DNA of 64,000 nt, from positions 942,820 through 1,006,819 of the forward strand of contig NZ_NTGB01000001.1 in assembly GCF_003072505.1 (NCBI RefSeq), given 5' to 3'. Below, piece after piece: positions 54,678-63,885 of the stretch (positions within the stretch are counted from its first letter, which is position 1; every line of letters starts with the position of its first letter). The translations under genes and the position numbers were made by a program. Below the pieces are notes generated by a model that worked only from the letters and a program-made list of their open reading frames with translations, did no database searches and was not told the origin of the DNA. Origin of the DNA: Polynucleobacter rarus (lineage in GTDB: Bacteria; Pseudomonadota; Gammaproteobacteria; Burkholderiales; Burkholderiaceae).

Positions 54678-55433
54678 ATGATGACCGAACAAGAAAACCC
54701 TTCCACAAAATCAACTGTAGAAACACCCTCATCCAAAAAGGCATTCAAATATTATGATTTGATGTTAGTGGCGTTTGTGACGGTCCTTATTTGTTCTAAT
54801 TTAATTGGTGCCGGGAAGGCTGCCCAAATTGAATTACCCTATTTAGGAACCATGATTTTTGGGGCAGGGATTTTGTTTTTTCCTATTTCGTATGCCTTTG
54901 GCGACATTTTGACTGAGGTTTATGGTTACGCCTATGATCGCCGAGCAGTCTGGTGTGGCTTTGCTGCCTTGGTTTTTGCTGCATTCATGTCCCAAGTTGT
55001 GATCCACTTAACTCCAGCTCCAGGGGAGTACAACAGTCATTTACAAGAAGGTCTTGAATCTGTTTTTGGTAATACTTGGCGAATAGTCTTTGGTTCGATT
55101 ATTGCATTTTGGTCTGGTAGCTTAGTGAATGCATACGTGCTGGCCAAAATGAAAATTTACTTTAAGGGTAAGCATCTCTGGTTCCGCATGATTGGTTCTA
55201 CTGCTTGTGGCGAGTTAGTCGATTCGAGCTTATTTTATATGTTAGCTTTTTATGCAATATGGCCTATTGAACAAGTTATTCAAGTGGCAATAGTGCAATA
55301 CGTTTTGAAAACGTCATGGGAAATTTTGGCTGTTCCCTTTACTTACAAAATTGTCGCTTTTTTAAAGAAAAAAGAGAATGAAGATTACTATGATGTGCAG
55401 ACTAATTTTAGCCCCTTCAAGCTGAAAATTTAG
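54678..55433 (+). CDS. Queuosine precursor transporter (YhhQ/QPTR family)
   Basis: 251 residues, about six TM helices. Family segments: LICSNLIGAGKAAQI, FPISYAFGDILTEVYGY, GELVDSSLFYMLAF and YVLKTSWEILAVPFTY. It imports queuine or preQ precursors for tRNA modification. No preQ1 riboswitch is visible in the short upstream gap (54625-54677). Confidence 0.92.
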   Translation: MMTEQENPSTKSTVETPSSKKAFKYYDLMLVAFVTVLICSNLIGAGKAAQIELPYLGTMIFGAGILFFPISYAFGDILTEVYGYAYDRRAVWCGFAALVFAAFMSQVVIHLTPAPGEYNSHLQEGLESVFGNTWRIVFGSIIAFWSGSLVNAYVLAKMKIYFKGKHLWFRMIGSTACGELVDSSLFYMLAFYAIWPIEQVIQVAIVQYVLKTSWEILAVPFTYKIVAFLKKKENEDYYDVQTNFSPFKLKI

Positions 55434-55457
55434 CTTTTGCTTTCATGAAAAAATAGA

Positions 55458-56345
55458 TTAATCATGGGCCGTCAATTCATAACGGCTGTAATCGTCTTGA
55501 CCAAGTGCCTTTACTAAAAAGGGTAAACAGATTTCGAGCTGCTCTTGAAGTTGCCAAGGTGGATTGATGATCCACATACCACTAGCAGCTAAGCCTTCGG
55601 TTAGGATTTGACTCTTAATCTGTAATTCAGCTTGTAAATAAGGTAAATGGTGATCCTTACAGAACTCTGCGAGTTGATGCGGTAATTCTGTTGCATCCCG
55701 GCGTTGTAGGATTGGATACCATACGAAATAGGCTCCTGTTGCAAAGCGCTTAATCGCATCTTTGAGTGCCGTTAAAACAAACTGGTAGTCATCCTTGTTT
55801 TCATAAGATGGATCAATTAAACAAAGTCCTCTGCGGGTTGGTGGTGGCAGAAAGGCTTTTAATTGGGTAAAACCATCTTTCTGAAACATTTGAACTGATT
55901 TTTTAGGGCGGTACTCGCCCTGTGATACGGTCATATTTTCGACTAGGCTAGGATAGTCTGTCGTGTGGAGTTCCATTAATTTCAGTTGATCTTGAACTCT
56001 CATCGCTTGCAGCATTAATTGAGAAGAACCAGGATAAGTTTTGATAGACTTGGTTTGATGCTGATTTAAGTGACTGATTTCCTTGAAATAAGCCTTAACT
56101 CCGTCCGGAATGCCATCTGGATTCTCATTGCAATATGAAGCTAATCGTAAAATTCCTTCAATTGCTTCAGCACTTTTTGTTGCATACTCGCTCTCGAGAT
56201 TATAGATTCCTGCTCCTGCATGGGTGTCGATAAGGGCAATACCAGTTTCTTTTCTTTGTAGCAAGTTCAGACCGATTAACAAGGTAATGTGTTTAAGCAC
56301 ATCCGCATGATTTCCTGCATGAAAGGCATGGCGATAACTAAACAT
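55458..56345 (-). CDS. rlmJ: 23S rRNA (adenine2030-N6)-methyltransferase
   Basis: 295 residues. The start MFSYRHAFHAGNHADVLKH is the RlmJ signature. The SAM/base site shows DTHAGAGIY and the catalytic motif IDPSYE (DPPYE in E. coli). It overlaps the PAP2 gene by 8 nt and is the last gene of a six-gene run otherwise devoted to the envelope. Confidence 0.94.
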   Translation of the reverse strand: MFSYRHAFHAGNHADVLKHITLLIGLNLLQRKETGIALIDTHAGAGIYNLESEYATKSAEAIEGILRLASYCNENPDGIPDGVKAYFKEISHLNQHQTKSIKTYPGSSQLMLQAMRVQDQLKLMELHTTDYPSLVENMTVSQGEYRPKKSVQMFQKDGFTQLKAFLPPPTRRGLCLIDPSYENKDDYQFVLTALKDAIKRFATGAYFVWYPILQRRDATELPHQLAEFCKDHHLPYLQAELQIKSQILTEGLAASGMWIINPPWQLQEQLEICLPFLVKALGQDDYSRYELTAHD

Positions 56346-57165
56346 GATTTTTCATCAACCGACGATGTTTCATAAATAAACTAAAGTAAATTGCAAAGTG
56401 GATACTTAAAAAAATTGCAGTAACGTATTGGATCGGTTGGTTAATTGAAAAGTCGAGTTTTTCATTTAACAAGATATAAATATTGACTAGACTAATGAGA
56501 ACAACGACTGCGGTCAAGATTGAATAGGTTTTGAATTTTGAGGCAGGAATTTTAAAGATCATCATCGTACCAACTAAACCACAAAAAATTCCGAATGATG
56601 CCCCGATTAATACATCGGATGGCCAATGCGCTCCTACTGCGATTCTGGATAAACCAGTCCCGATTGCGATCAAGAAGATTAAGGACGAATACTTTAGAGC
56701 TCCTTTGGGAGCTGAGAAAATAACTGCGAAGGCAATCGCAAAAGCAGTCATAGTATGACCAGAGGGCATTGCAGAGTGAAGTAGGGGAGAGTCAATAATA
56801 TGAAAACTACTTTGATCAATGACGCTAGCTGGTCTTGCAGTATCAAAATAGGATTTACTGACTCCCGATAAGATACCGGTAAAAATACCACTAAGTAAAG
56901 CAGCAAAAATAACCCTAGGTGCAAAAAAGACTACCGGAAGTAGAACTGCAAAGCTGAACCAACCATTCCCAAACAAAGATAAAGTCGTCCAAAAAAGATC
57001 AGGTAGACTGGCAAAGTAATGATTTAGGCTCAAAAATAAATCAGTATTCCAATTATTTTGATCGACGACTACCCAAATCAAAAAAGGAATGAAGACGAAG
57101 CACCATGCATAAATTGGCAAAGTTTCTCGAGGCGAACCCAAAGAGGAACTTGTCAGACTATTCAA
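56338..57165 (-). CDS. PAP2-family membrane phosphatase
   Basis: 275 residues, about six or seven TM helices. The three phosphatase motifs are KSYFDTARP, PSGH and SRIAVGAHWPSDV. Known members dephosphorylate undecaprenyl diphosphate, phosphatidic acid, PGP or lipid A. It overlaps the GT9 gene by 8 nt, which suggests lipid-carrier recycling or lipid A work in this operon. Confidence 0.9.
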   Translation of the reverse strand: MNSLTSSSLGSPRETLPIYAWCFVFIPFLIWVVVDQNNWNTDLFLSLNHYFASLPDLFWTTLSLFGNGWFSFAVLLPVVFFAPRVIFAALLSGIFTGILSGVSKSYFDTARPASVIDQSSFHIIDSPLLHSAMPSGHTMTAFAIAFAVIFSAPKGALKYSSLIFLIAIGTGLSRIAVGAHWPSDVLIGASFGIFCGLVGTMMIFKIPASKFKTYSILTAVVVLISLVNIYILLNEKLDFSINQPIQYVTAIFLSIHFAIYFSLFMKHRRLMKNHV

Positions 57166-58435
57166 AATTAACTACCACTTCATTTGTTGGAGAATCGAGT
57201 AGTTTTTCCATTGCACTCATCACTTGGGGAACTTGAATCGCTTGCATACACACATTGTCAAGACATGGCGTCTTACGATGATTCGCTGCACTCACACAAG
57301 GAGAACACGCCAACCCAGCAAAGATAGGAATGGATTTACCTAAGGAGCCATACAGAGCAGGTGTTTCAGGGCCGAATAAAACGATGGTTGCGAGGGGAGT
57401 TACTGAGGAAAAATGCCCAGGTCCGGAGTCATTGGTAACCATCAGATCCGCTAGCTGATACAGCGCTGGTAGTTGAGTGAATTTAACCTGACCTGCAAAA
57501 TTAATGACATTATTGGATTTTGCTGCATTTAGTACATTTTGCGCGTAAGGATGTTCTTCAGGAGAGCCAGTAATTAAAAAGATTGCCTCTGGCCATTTTT
57601 GGGCAGCCTGACTAATTAAATCACTGAAACGAGCTGGAGCCCAGCGCCTTTGCGGTAATAAATCACTTGCATTAGGATTAATTAAAATCAGTGGGTTTGG
57701 AAAACGCAACTTTAAAGTTTCATTAGCCTTGGATTCGTTAAGACATTGCATAATTTTCTGTCTAACCAAATCCCTCTGCTCGTCACTAACTTCTGCTTGG
57801 GCTAAAACGATATCTTCATCTTTTATCAGGATCTTACTAAAAGGAAGCTCTTGAATAGAACTAAATGCAGCATGGACTAGCGACATAAAATTTTTAGAGA
57901 TGTGGATATGCGGGTTATAGTGCACGGCATGGGTTAGCATCTTGCCACGCCACAATCCTTCGCCATGATAGATATGGTAACCAACGCGACGTCTTGCTAA
58001 AGAGCAACCGGTTAAAAGTGCCGTAAAGCGCGAGAACAATTCTAAGTCAATCACCGTATCAATTTTTAATTGATGTATTTGCCACAACACTTTCATGGTA
58101 CTTCGTATCAGAGGAACAAGGCCACTGGCATCAATGGTTAGAATCTGGTGTTTCGGTACGGTTTTTAATAGCTCAAGACTGACTTGATTACTTTTAAAAA
58201 TAAGAAAATAGATTTGTGCTCCGCGTTTGATCGTCTCTCTCATTGCGGGATCAACTAAGATGGCACTACCCATTTCTGAAAGTTCTATAAATAGAACTTT
58301 TTTTGGACTCGCTGATGGCTGACCTACTAAGTTACGCAACCAGTCAAAAAGAAGGACAAACGGACTTAAAAGGGCGCATAAAGGCACACCAGCAAGGTGA
58401 TCAATACGCCGCATTGTGTCTACACGAATAGTCAT
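57158..58435 (-). CDS. Glycosyltransferase family 9 (heptosyltransferase-like)
   Basis: 425 residues. GT9 features: KKVLFIELSEMGSAIL at the start of the first Rossmann domain, LINPNASDLLPQRRW, and the donor-binding VTNDSGPGHFSSVTPLATIVLFGPE. A Cys-rich segment (SPCVSA..KTPC) follows, as in a non-WaaC subgroup. It transfers a sugar to lipopolysaccharide or a similar acceptor; the exact sugar is not known. Confidence 0.88.
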   Translation of the reverse strand: MTIRVDTMRRIDHLAGVPLCALLSPFVLLFDWLRNLVGQPSASPKKVLFIELSEMGSAILVDPAMRETIKRGAQIYFLIFKSNQVSLELLKTVPKHQILTIDASGLVPLIRSTMKVLWQIHQLKIDTVIDLELFSRFTALLTGCSLARRRVGYHIYHGEGLWRGKMLTHAVHYNPHIHISKNFMSLVHAAFSSIQELPFSKILIKDEDIVLAQAEVSDEQRDLVRQKIMQCLNESKANETLKLRFPNPLILINPNASDLLPQRRWAPARFSDLISQAAQKWPEAIFLITGSPEEHPYAQNVLNAAKSNNVINFAGQVKFTQLPALYQLADLMVTNDSGPGHFSSVTPLATIVLFGPETPALYGSLGKSIPIFAGLACSPCVSAANHRKTPCLDNVCMQAIQVPQVMSAMEKLLDSPTNEVVVNFE

Positions 58436-58447
58436 GAAAATATTATC

Positions 58448-59431
58448 TCAGGTGGAATTTTTTTTTACTACCAATCTTAGCAAACCGGGTAGAAATGTGA
58501 TTAATGTGATCAAACCGTACAGCAAGGAACTTAAAATAACAAGACTTGTATCTAAATGCCAAAGCCCCAAAATACTTACCAAGGAAGTTTCTCTTAATCC
58601 CCAGCCGGAGATACTAATGGGCAATATCATCAAAATGCTAATCGCTGGGATGCCTATCAATAAAGATTCAATTGGTGCATCTACATGACAAGCTTTTAAA
58701 CATCCCCAATAGGCTGCAAGTGTGAAAAAATGAATCAAGACAGCAATTGGTATTTGAAAAACAACGTTTGGCCAACCCCAAGCGTAAATTGTAGATTGAA
58801 TACCATTATGAATATCTAATTTATGTAGCGCTTTTTGGATGAGTTGTTTGCTAAAGTCTAGATGAATAAGAAGGGAGATCATGCCAGCTCCCATAATCAT
58901 TAAGACACATAAAATCCAGCCAGTTGTTCCTAACCAGTCGTTAAAAATATATCCGCCAAGTCCTAAGCCAATAGCCCCTAAGATACTATTGCCAGCGAAT
59001 CCCAAAGATCGATCCAGAGCGACATTATAAAATGCCAGCTTCAGATTGGGAGATTGGTCAGGTGGCAATAATGGATTTTTATCAGAGTGATTGTGCGCAG
59101 AAATAGCTCGGTAACTATCACCACCAAGAGTGGTTGGTAGCCCCTGATTAATTAAACCTCCTGAAAAATACCAGCGTACATATTCAATCAAGGGAGCAAT
59201 AAAACCACCCGCTTGCATAATTTTCCCCCAACGGAGGCCAGAGGTGGCGTTGCTCAGCCAAAGAAAAAATAGCGTTAAAAGGAGCCATTCAAATTGAATC
59301 GTTGGGAGTGCTTTCTCTATATTTTGCCAATCAATTAATGTAAAAGCACGAGCTAAAAGAAGAAGTGAAATTAAAACCCTCATCCAAGAAAAGAGTTTTT
59401 GTCTCCAAGTGCTATGAATAGGATTTGTCAA
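58448..59431 (-). CDS. Lysylphosphatidylglycerol synthase TM-region/UPF0104-like membrane protein
   Basis: 327 residues, about eight TM helices. The family motifs are ATSGLRWGKIM, RWYFSGGLINQGLPTTLGGDSYRA and LPISISGWGLRE. Members flip or transfer lipid-linked groups. It lies between GT39 and GT9 genes, so it may flip the glycolipid intermediate of this pathway; this is an inference. Confidence 0.85.
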   Translation of the reverse strand: MTNPIHSTWRQKLFSWMRVLISLLLLARAFTLIDWQNIEKALPTIQFEWLLLTLFFLWLSNATSGLRWGKIMQAGGFIAPLIEYVRWYFSGGLINQGLPTTLGGDSYRAISAHNHSDKNPLLPPDQSPNLKLAFYNVALDRSLGFAGNSILGAIGLGLGGYIFNDWLGTTGWILCVLMIMGAGMISLLIHLDFSKQLIQKALHKLDIHNGIQSTIYAWGWPNVVFQIPIAVLIHFFTLAAYWGCLKACHVDAPIESLLIGIPAISILMILPISISGWGLRETSLVSILGLWHLDTSLVILSSLLYGLITLITFLPGLLRLVVKKNST

Positions 59432-59488
59432 AATGAATAAAAAGATCGTTTAAGTTTTAGTTAATGATAAATGGTTTAAAAGTTACAT

Positions 59489-61096
59489 TTAATTATTCTT
59501 TGAATTTGGCACAGATGGTTCGGAAGGAACTTGTTCGGGAGGGGATTCCAACTCAGTACTTGACTTTGTTTCTAGCGGTAAATTAAAGTCAAAATCGTTT
59601 CTTTGGGAGACGAACGAACCTTGCCAGTTTTTACATATTAAGAAATCAAATTGAGCAATATCCCGACCAAAATGATGAACTACCATTGAATCCACCTTGT
59701 CACAACGCTCAAAACCTGTATCTCCAACGGGGAGGGTAAATGACATTTGCGACCAATTTAACAGTAATGCATCTTTACCAATTGGTAATTTACCGAACCA
59801 TAAATCAAATTGATCTACTCGCTCATCTAAAATATGGACTGGAAGGGGCTTTGCATACCAGGCCAATCGACTACCTAAAGTCCAATTTTGAACGACTAAA
59901 TGTTCTATTTGATTTTTTTGTGCCAGAATTTTCATCTTTTCACCAGCCTCAGACCAGCCATACAAATCAGCAATGGGATTGTTTTTTCCAAGTGGGTCTT
60001 GCATTGAAACGGAAGGAATTCCTCCCCATAGCAATAATGAAAAACCTAATATGCAAATAGATAACTGAGTAATCAGGAAGAACCTGATCCAAATTCTTTT
60101 GCTCATCCCCCAAGCATTCGATAAGCCTATACCGGCAATCGGTGCCAATGCAATCCAAGCCGGACTCGTCCAATGAGGAAGACTAGAACCGCCCCCCGAA
60201 AAATATAAAAATAGAAGGAATGGGATGATAAAAAATAGAGTTAGGGGAGAGGGTGTGTTTAGATGTCGACGATAAGTCCAAACAACGCCTAAAATCGGAA
60301 GAACTCCAAAACAAACCATTTGATTGAGGAGGAAAACGCCTAATCGTTTAAATTTCCACTCACCACCTGAGCCATGTGCCATCTGATAGGTAAAAGAAAT
60401 CCACTCATGTTGAATGTTCCAATAAATGATTGGAGATGTGAGTATTGCTGCAATCAAAAGACAAATCCAAAATCCGGGACGACTGAACATCTTCAAACCA
60501 TTCCAACTGATTAAACAAAATGGAATGGCAAGGGCAAAAAATAAGGATGTATATTTGGCTAGTGCTGCTAGTCCTAGTACACAGCCTAGTAAAATCCAAA
60601 GTCCTAAATCACGAGAATATCGTTGAGATAGTTGCAGATGAATTTTGATTGTTAACCACATCATCATTGGCACAATCAGCATTAAAAGAGTATCAGGCAG
60701 AAGTCCTACCCCTAATACGTGGAGAATCGGAGAGCTTACTAAGCACAAAGCTGCCCAAAGGGGGGCAGATTTAAAATGCATATCACCTGAGAAGTAAAAA
60801 AAAGAATCCAAAATCAGTCTAGTCAGCGACATCGTCATTAGGATACTAAAAAGCCAGATGACTTCAGGGATGAATAGTCGTATAAATCCTACTGAGAACT
60901 CGAAGTTGATAGGGAGTGCTTGAATCCAACCAACTAGTGGCGGGTGATCAAAGTAACTCCAATCTAAATGAAGTCCATATAAAGCATAGTGGGCTTCGTC
61001 GACAGAAAAATCTAAGTAAAAACCAAAAAAGACATGGATTAAAAAAGATAAAATAATTGCGAAAATGACTAAGCGCTTTCCTTGTAGGCTTAACAT
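59489..61096 (-). CDS. ArnT-like (GT39/PMT_2) membrane glycosyltransferase
   Basis: 535 residues with about eleven TM helices. The first periplasmic loop carries the catalytic Asp/Glu pattern SVDEAHYALYG and the FDHPPLVGW motif. It uses polyprenyl-phosphate sugars as donors for lipid A, glycolipid or protein. A Glu/Ser/Pro-rich tail ends the protein. It overlaps the dioxygenase gene by 7 nt. Confidence 0.9.
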   Translation of the reverse strand: MLSLQGKRLVIFAIILSFLIHVFFGFYLDFSVDEAHYALYGLHLDWSYFDHPPLVGWIQALPINFEFSVGFIRLFIPEVIWLFSILMTMSLTRLILDSFFYFSGDMHFKSAPLWAALCLVSSPILHVLGVGLLPDTLLMLIVPMMMWLTIKIHLQLSQRYSRDLGLWILLGCVLGLAALAKYTSLFFALAIPFCLISWNGLKMFSRPGFWICLLIAAILTSPIIYWNIQHEWISFTYQMAHGSGGEWKFKRLGVFLLNQMVCFGVLPILGVVWTYRRHLNTPSPLTLFFIIPFLLFLYFSGGGSSLPHWTSPAWIALAPIAGIGLSNAWGMSKRIWIRFFLITQLSICILGFSLLLWGGIPSVSMQDPLGKNNPIADLYGWSEAGEKMKILAQKNQIEHLVVQNWTLGSRLAWYAKPLPVHILDERVDQFDLWFGKLPIGKDALLLNWSQMSFTLPVGDTGFERCDKVDSMVVHHFGRDIAQFDFLICKNWQGSFVSQRNDFDFNLPLETKSSTELESPPEQVPSEPSVPNSKNN

Positions 61097-61911
61097 GAGG
61101 ATGGCTCAGAAGAGGATTGTGTGATTTTTGATGCTCTACTAACATCCTCCAAAAAAGCATCTTTTCGGAAGGTTAAAACTAAGGTATCTCGCCAAGTTTG
61201 CTCTGGATGAAGTCGATCCATAGGTTGAATAGGTGTTGTTTCGTGTAGTACCTTTAAATCATCGAGGATTAAGAGCGTCCATGATTCATCCAAGGTGAAG
61301 CGCTCACCTTGTGGGCCACTGGCAGAAAAAACACGAGACTCCCCACCTTTTACTAAGTGTCGATCTACTAACAATACCGCTACAAAATGGACACCGTCAC
61401 GATGTGCACCTTCTGGGGTGGGTCTTCCGATACCACTGGCAGTGTCAATTCGAAATTGATGCACTTCTGTGAACCAGCGAAGAGAGTTATTAACTTCCTG
61501 ATTGGATTGTGATGCCTCAATTTGATCAAATAAATTTGTAAGTGAGTAAAGTAAATTACTTAATGGCTGACTTGTAAGAAAATCTACTGAGCACTCTGTA
61601 AACCATCTTTGCATGCCACCATGAAGGGCATTGTAGGATAAGGGTTGGAAATGGGGTCGATATGGTACCAACTCAATTTTATTTTCAGAAACAATGACAC
61701 TAGCGTGTTTACGCTGACGATATTTACCGCCATCTTTTAAATATTGATCCGGCTCTAGAGATGACCATTCAGTTTTTAAATTTTCCCATTGGGCTTCAAG
61801 CGTTCCAGTAAACGAAAAAAAATCCTGGTTTTGCAATAGTGCAAAGCCTCTTTGAAAGAGGGTATTGCGTAACTCTACTAAGGGAGTAAATGGGGGTTTA
61901 AAAGAGGTCAT
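61090..61911 (-). CDS. 2OG-Fe(II) dioxygenase (PF10014-type, amino-acid hydroxylase-like)
   Basis: 273 residues. The iron site is the HxD of AHRDGVHF, with a distal His in VLHETTP; GGESRVF is part of the family pattern. PF10014 members include isoleucine and other free amino-acid hydroxylases. It heads the six-gene operon (dioxygenase, GT39, UPF0104, GT9, PAP2, rlmJ), an unusual combination. Confidence 0.85.
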   Translation of the reverse strand: MTSFKPPFTPLVELRNTLFQRGFALLQNQDFFSFTGTLEAQWENLKTEWSSLEPDQYLKDGGKYRQRKHASVIVSENKIELVPYRPHFQPLSYNALHGGMQRWFTECSVDFLTSQPLSNLLYSLTNLFDQIEASQSNQEVNNSLRWFTEVHQFRIDTASGIGRPTPEGAHRDGVHFVAVLLVDRHLVKGGESRVFSASGPQGERFTLDESWTLLILDDLKVLHETTPIQPMDRLHPEQTWRDTLVLTFRKDAFLEDVSRASKITQSSSEPSSC

Positions 61912-62034
61912 GCTTAAAATAATTCAGGAATTTTTGATATTAAAAGTGTTTTAAGTGTTGATCGAAATGTAATCGTATCCAGTTCAACGGTTAGCAAAAT
62001 TCTTAGTGAACTACTGAGAACGATCATTGGAGCG

Positions 62035-62062
62035 ATACCGAGAACCAAATACCGAGAACCAA
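62035..62062. repeat. Two tandem 14-bp repeats upstream of the dioxygenase operon
   Basis: ATACCGAGAACCAA occurs twice head to tail; a third GAACCAA lies at 62078-62084. The region 61912-62150 otherwise shows no convincing gene. The repeats are 124 bp upstream of the dioxygenase start and could be regulator sites. Confidence 0.6.
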
Positions 62063-62150
62063 ACTGATCACAGTCAAGAACCAACTCACCAACGTTTAAA
62101 CATTCAATCATATCAGTTTTTGTTGATTAAAGATGGATTTTAAAGCATTG

Positions 62151-62792
62151 CTAGTTCAACGTTTTAGGGGAATTCCTTGACGCTAAATTTCTCTTTGCCC
62201 AGTAAAAGACTCGATAAGCGAGAAGTACACCAATAATTCCAAGGTAGATTTTTACAGTAAATAAGTTGTTTTTAGCGGCTTTATGAATCCAATAATGAAG
62301 TGGGGCTAATAGAGCGATCAGGTAAATCAATTGATGCAGTTTTTTCCAATTCCTGCCTAACAGCTTTTGCATCGAGTTGGTTGACGTAATAGCTAGTGGA
62401 ATTAATAAAATGAAGGCTAATAAGCCAATCGTAATATAGGTGCGTTTGTAAAAGTCTGGAATAATTTCTGAAAACTCTAGTTGATGATCCAGCACTAGCC
62501 AAGTCAGAAAATGCAGAAGTGCATAGGCAAAACACGCTAAACCCAAGGGTCTGCGGTAACTGATGAAGTGGTTAAAGTTAGTAACTTTTCTGAGTGGAGA
62601 AACCGCAAGGGTACAACATAAAAAAACAAGAGCCCATGTGCCTGTATAGCGCGTAATAAATTCAATCGGATTAGCAGTTAACGCGTTATCAAAGCCAAGC
62701 CATAAAAGTCTGATGAATGGAAACAAACAGAAGACAAGAATCGCCTGATACCCATACTGTTTAGAAATATTTTTTAAGGTCCATTCCAGCAT
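62151..62792 (-). CDS. msrQ: MsrQ, heme-containing membrane subunit of the MsrPQ methionine sulfoxide reductase
   Basis: 213 residues with six TM helices of the ferric-reductase-like fold. His ligands lie in ALLHFLTWL and [38 protein letters not shown] is characteristic. It passes electrons from quinones to MsrP. Its start lies 32 nt inside the msrP gene. Confidence 0.93.
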   Translation of the reverse strand: MLEWTLKNISKQYGYQAILVFCLFPFIRLLWLGFDNALTANPIEFITRYTGTWALVFLCCTLAVSPLRKVTNFNHFISYRRPLGLACFAYALLHFLTWLVLDHQLEFSEIIPDFYKRTYITIGLLAFILLIPLAITSTNSMQKLLGRNWKKLHQLIYLIALLAPLHYWIHKAAKNNLFTVKIYLGIIGVLLAYRVFYWAKRNLASRNSPKTLN

Positions 62793-63732
62793 ACAAAGAT
62801 CCTACTTGGTCAGCATAACCATTGAGCATTAATGTTTTACGCTTTGGGCCGAAAAATCCTTTGTCATCGCCAATTCTTCTCTCACTTGCCTGAGACCAGC
62901 GGGGATGGTCAACTTCTGGGTTCACATTTGAATAAAAGCCGTACTCACCGGGGTTAGCAAGCCACCAGCTGTTGGCTGGTTGTTTTTCGACAAGACGAAT
63001 TTTGACGATCGATTTTGCACTCTTAAAACCATACTTCCAAGGTACTACCAATCTTACCGGTGCGCCATTTTGCTTCGGTAGGACTTCCCCGTACAAACCG
63101 AGTGTCAGAAGTGTCAATGGGTGCATGGCTTCGTCTAATCTGAGGCCTTCAACATAGGGCCAACTTAGAACTTGACTGCCAAGACCAGGCATTTGTTTTT
63201 TATCAGCTAGTGAAACAAATTCTACAAATTTAGCAGATCCCTGTGGCTCGACTTGTTTAATCAAATTAGATAATGAATAGCCAACCCATGGAATGACCAT
63301 CGACCAGCCCTCGACACAGCGCATCCGGTAAATACGCTCCTCCATTGGCGCTAGTTTTAATAAGTCGGCTAAATCAAACACTCTAGGTTTATTTACAAGG
63401 CCCTCGATACTAATTTTCCAAGGCGTTGTTTGAAAGTTTTTGACATTTTGTTTCGGATCACTTTTATCCATCCCAAATTCATAAAAGTTGTTATAACTCG
63501 TAACGTCCTCATAACTAGTCTTTTTCTCAAGGACGGATAAAGCCACGTTAGGGGTGCTATTGAGTTTGTTTGCAACACTTTGCGCAACAGCATCCCTCGT
63601 GAACCACTCCCCCATTGAGGCACTTAAAGTACTCGCTGCAGCGACCTTCATCAAGTTACGACGATTTTCAAAAAAATGCTGAGGGGTAATTTCACTCGGT
63701 AAAATTAGGGAAGAATTTGATTTTTTTGTCAT
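62761..63732 (-). CDS. msrP: MsrP, periplasmic molybdoenzyme methionine sulfoxide reductase
   Basis: 323 residues from ATG 63732, supported by AAAAGG upstream; a TTG at 63756 would add 8 residues. A Tat signal (ENRRNLMK and a hydrophobic stretch) is followed by the sulfite-oxidase-like Mo domain, with the Mo-ligating Cys in [13 protein letters not shown] and YNNFYEFG upstream. It repairs oxidised periplasmic proteins with MsrQ. It is divergent from an Old-Yellow-Enzyme gene. Confidence 0.94.
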   Translation of the reverse strand: MTKKSNSSLILPSEITPQHFFENRRNLMKVAAASTLSASMGEWFTRDAVAQSVANKLNSTPNVALSVLEKKTSYEDVTSYNNFYEFGMDKSDPKQNVKNFQTTPWKISIEGLVNKPRVFDLADLLKLAPMEERIYRMRCVEGWSMVIPWVGYSLSNLIKQVEPQGSAKFVEFVSLADKKQMPGLGSQVLSWPYVEGLRLDEAMHPLTLLTLGLYGEVLPKQNGAPVRLVVPWKYGFKSAKSIVKIRLVEKQPANSWWLANPGEYGFYSNVNPEVDHPRWSQASERRIGDDKGFFGPKRKTLMLNGYADQVGSLYAGMDLKKYF

Positions 63733-63885
63733 ATCAATAAGACCTTTTGCTATCAAAAAACACGAGTTGAATATTAAGAAGTTGGGTTCTATTCTTCAAT
63801 CTTAACATTCGTTTTAAACTAACGTTATATTCAATTCACATTTAATATATTTGACAAATACTTACCTACCCTAAATAAAAAAACT

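Noticed and set aside
61914..62111. 65-codon minus-strand reading frame just upstream of the dioxygenase gene
   Set aside because: It has no recognisable motif, runs through the 14-bp tandem repeats that would shift frame if copy number changed, and lacks a good ribosome site; treated as non-coding.
63851..63885. Leaderless promoter for the Old-Yellow-Enzyme gene as a firm feature
   Set aside because: The TTGACA is good but the 15-bp spacer and weak -10 make it uncertain; mentioned only in the gene entry.
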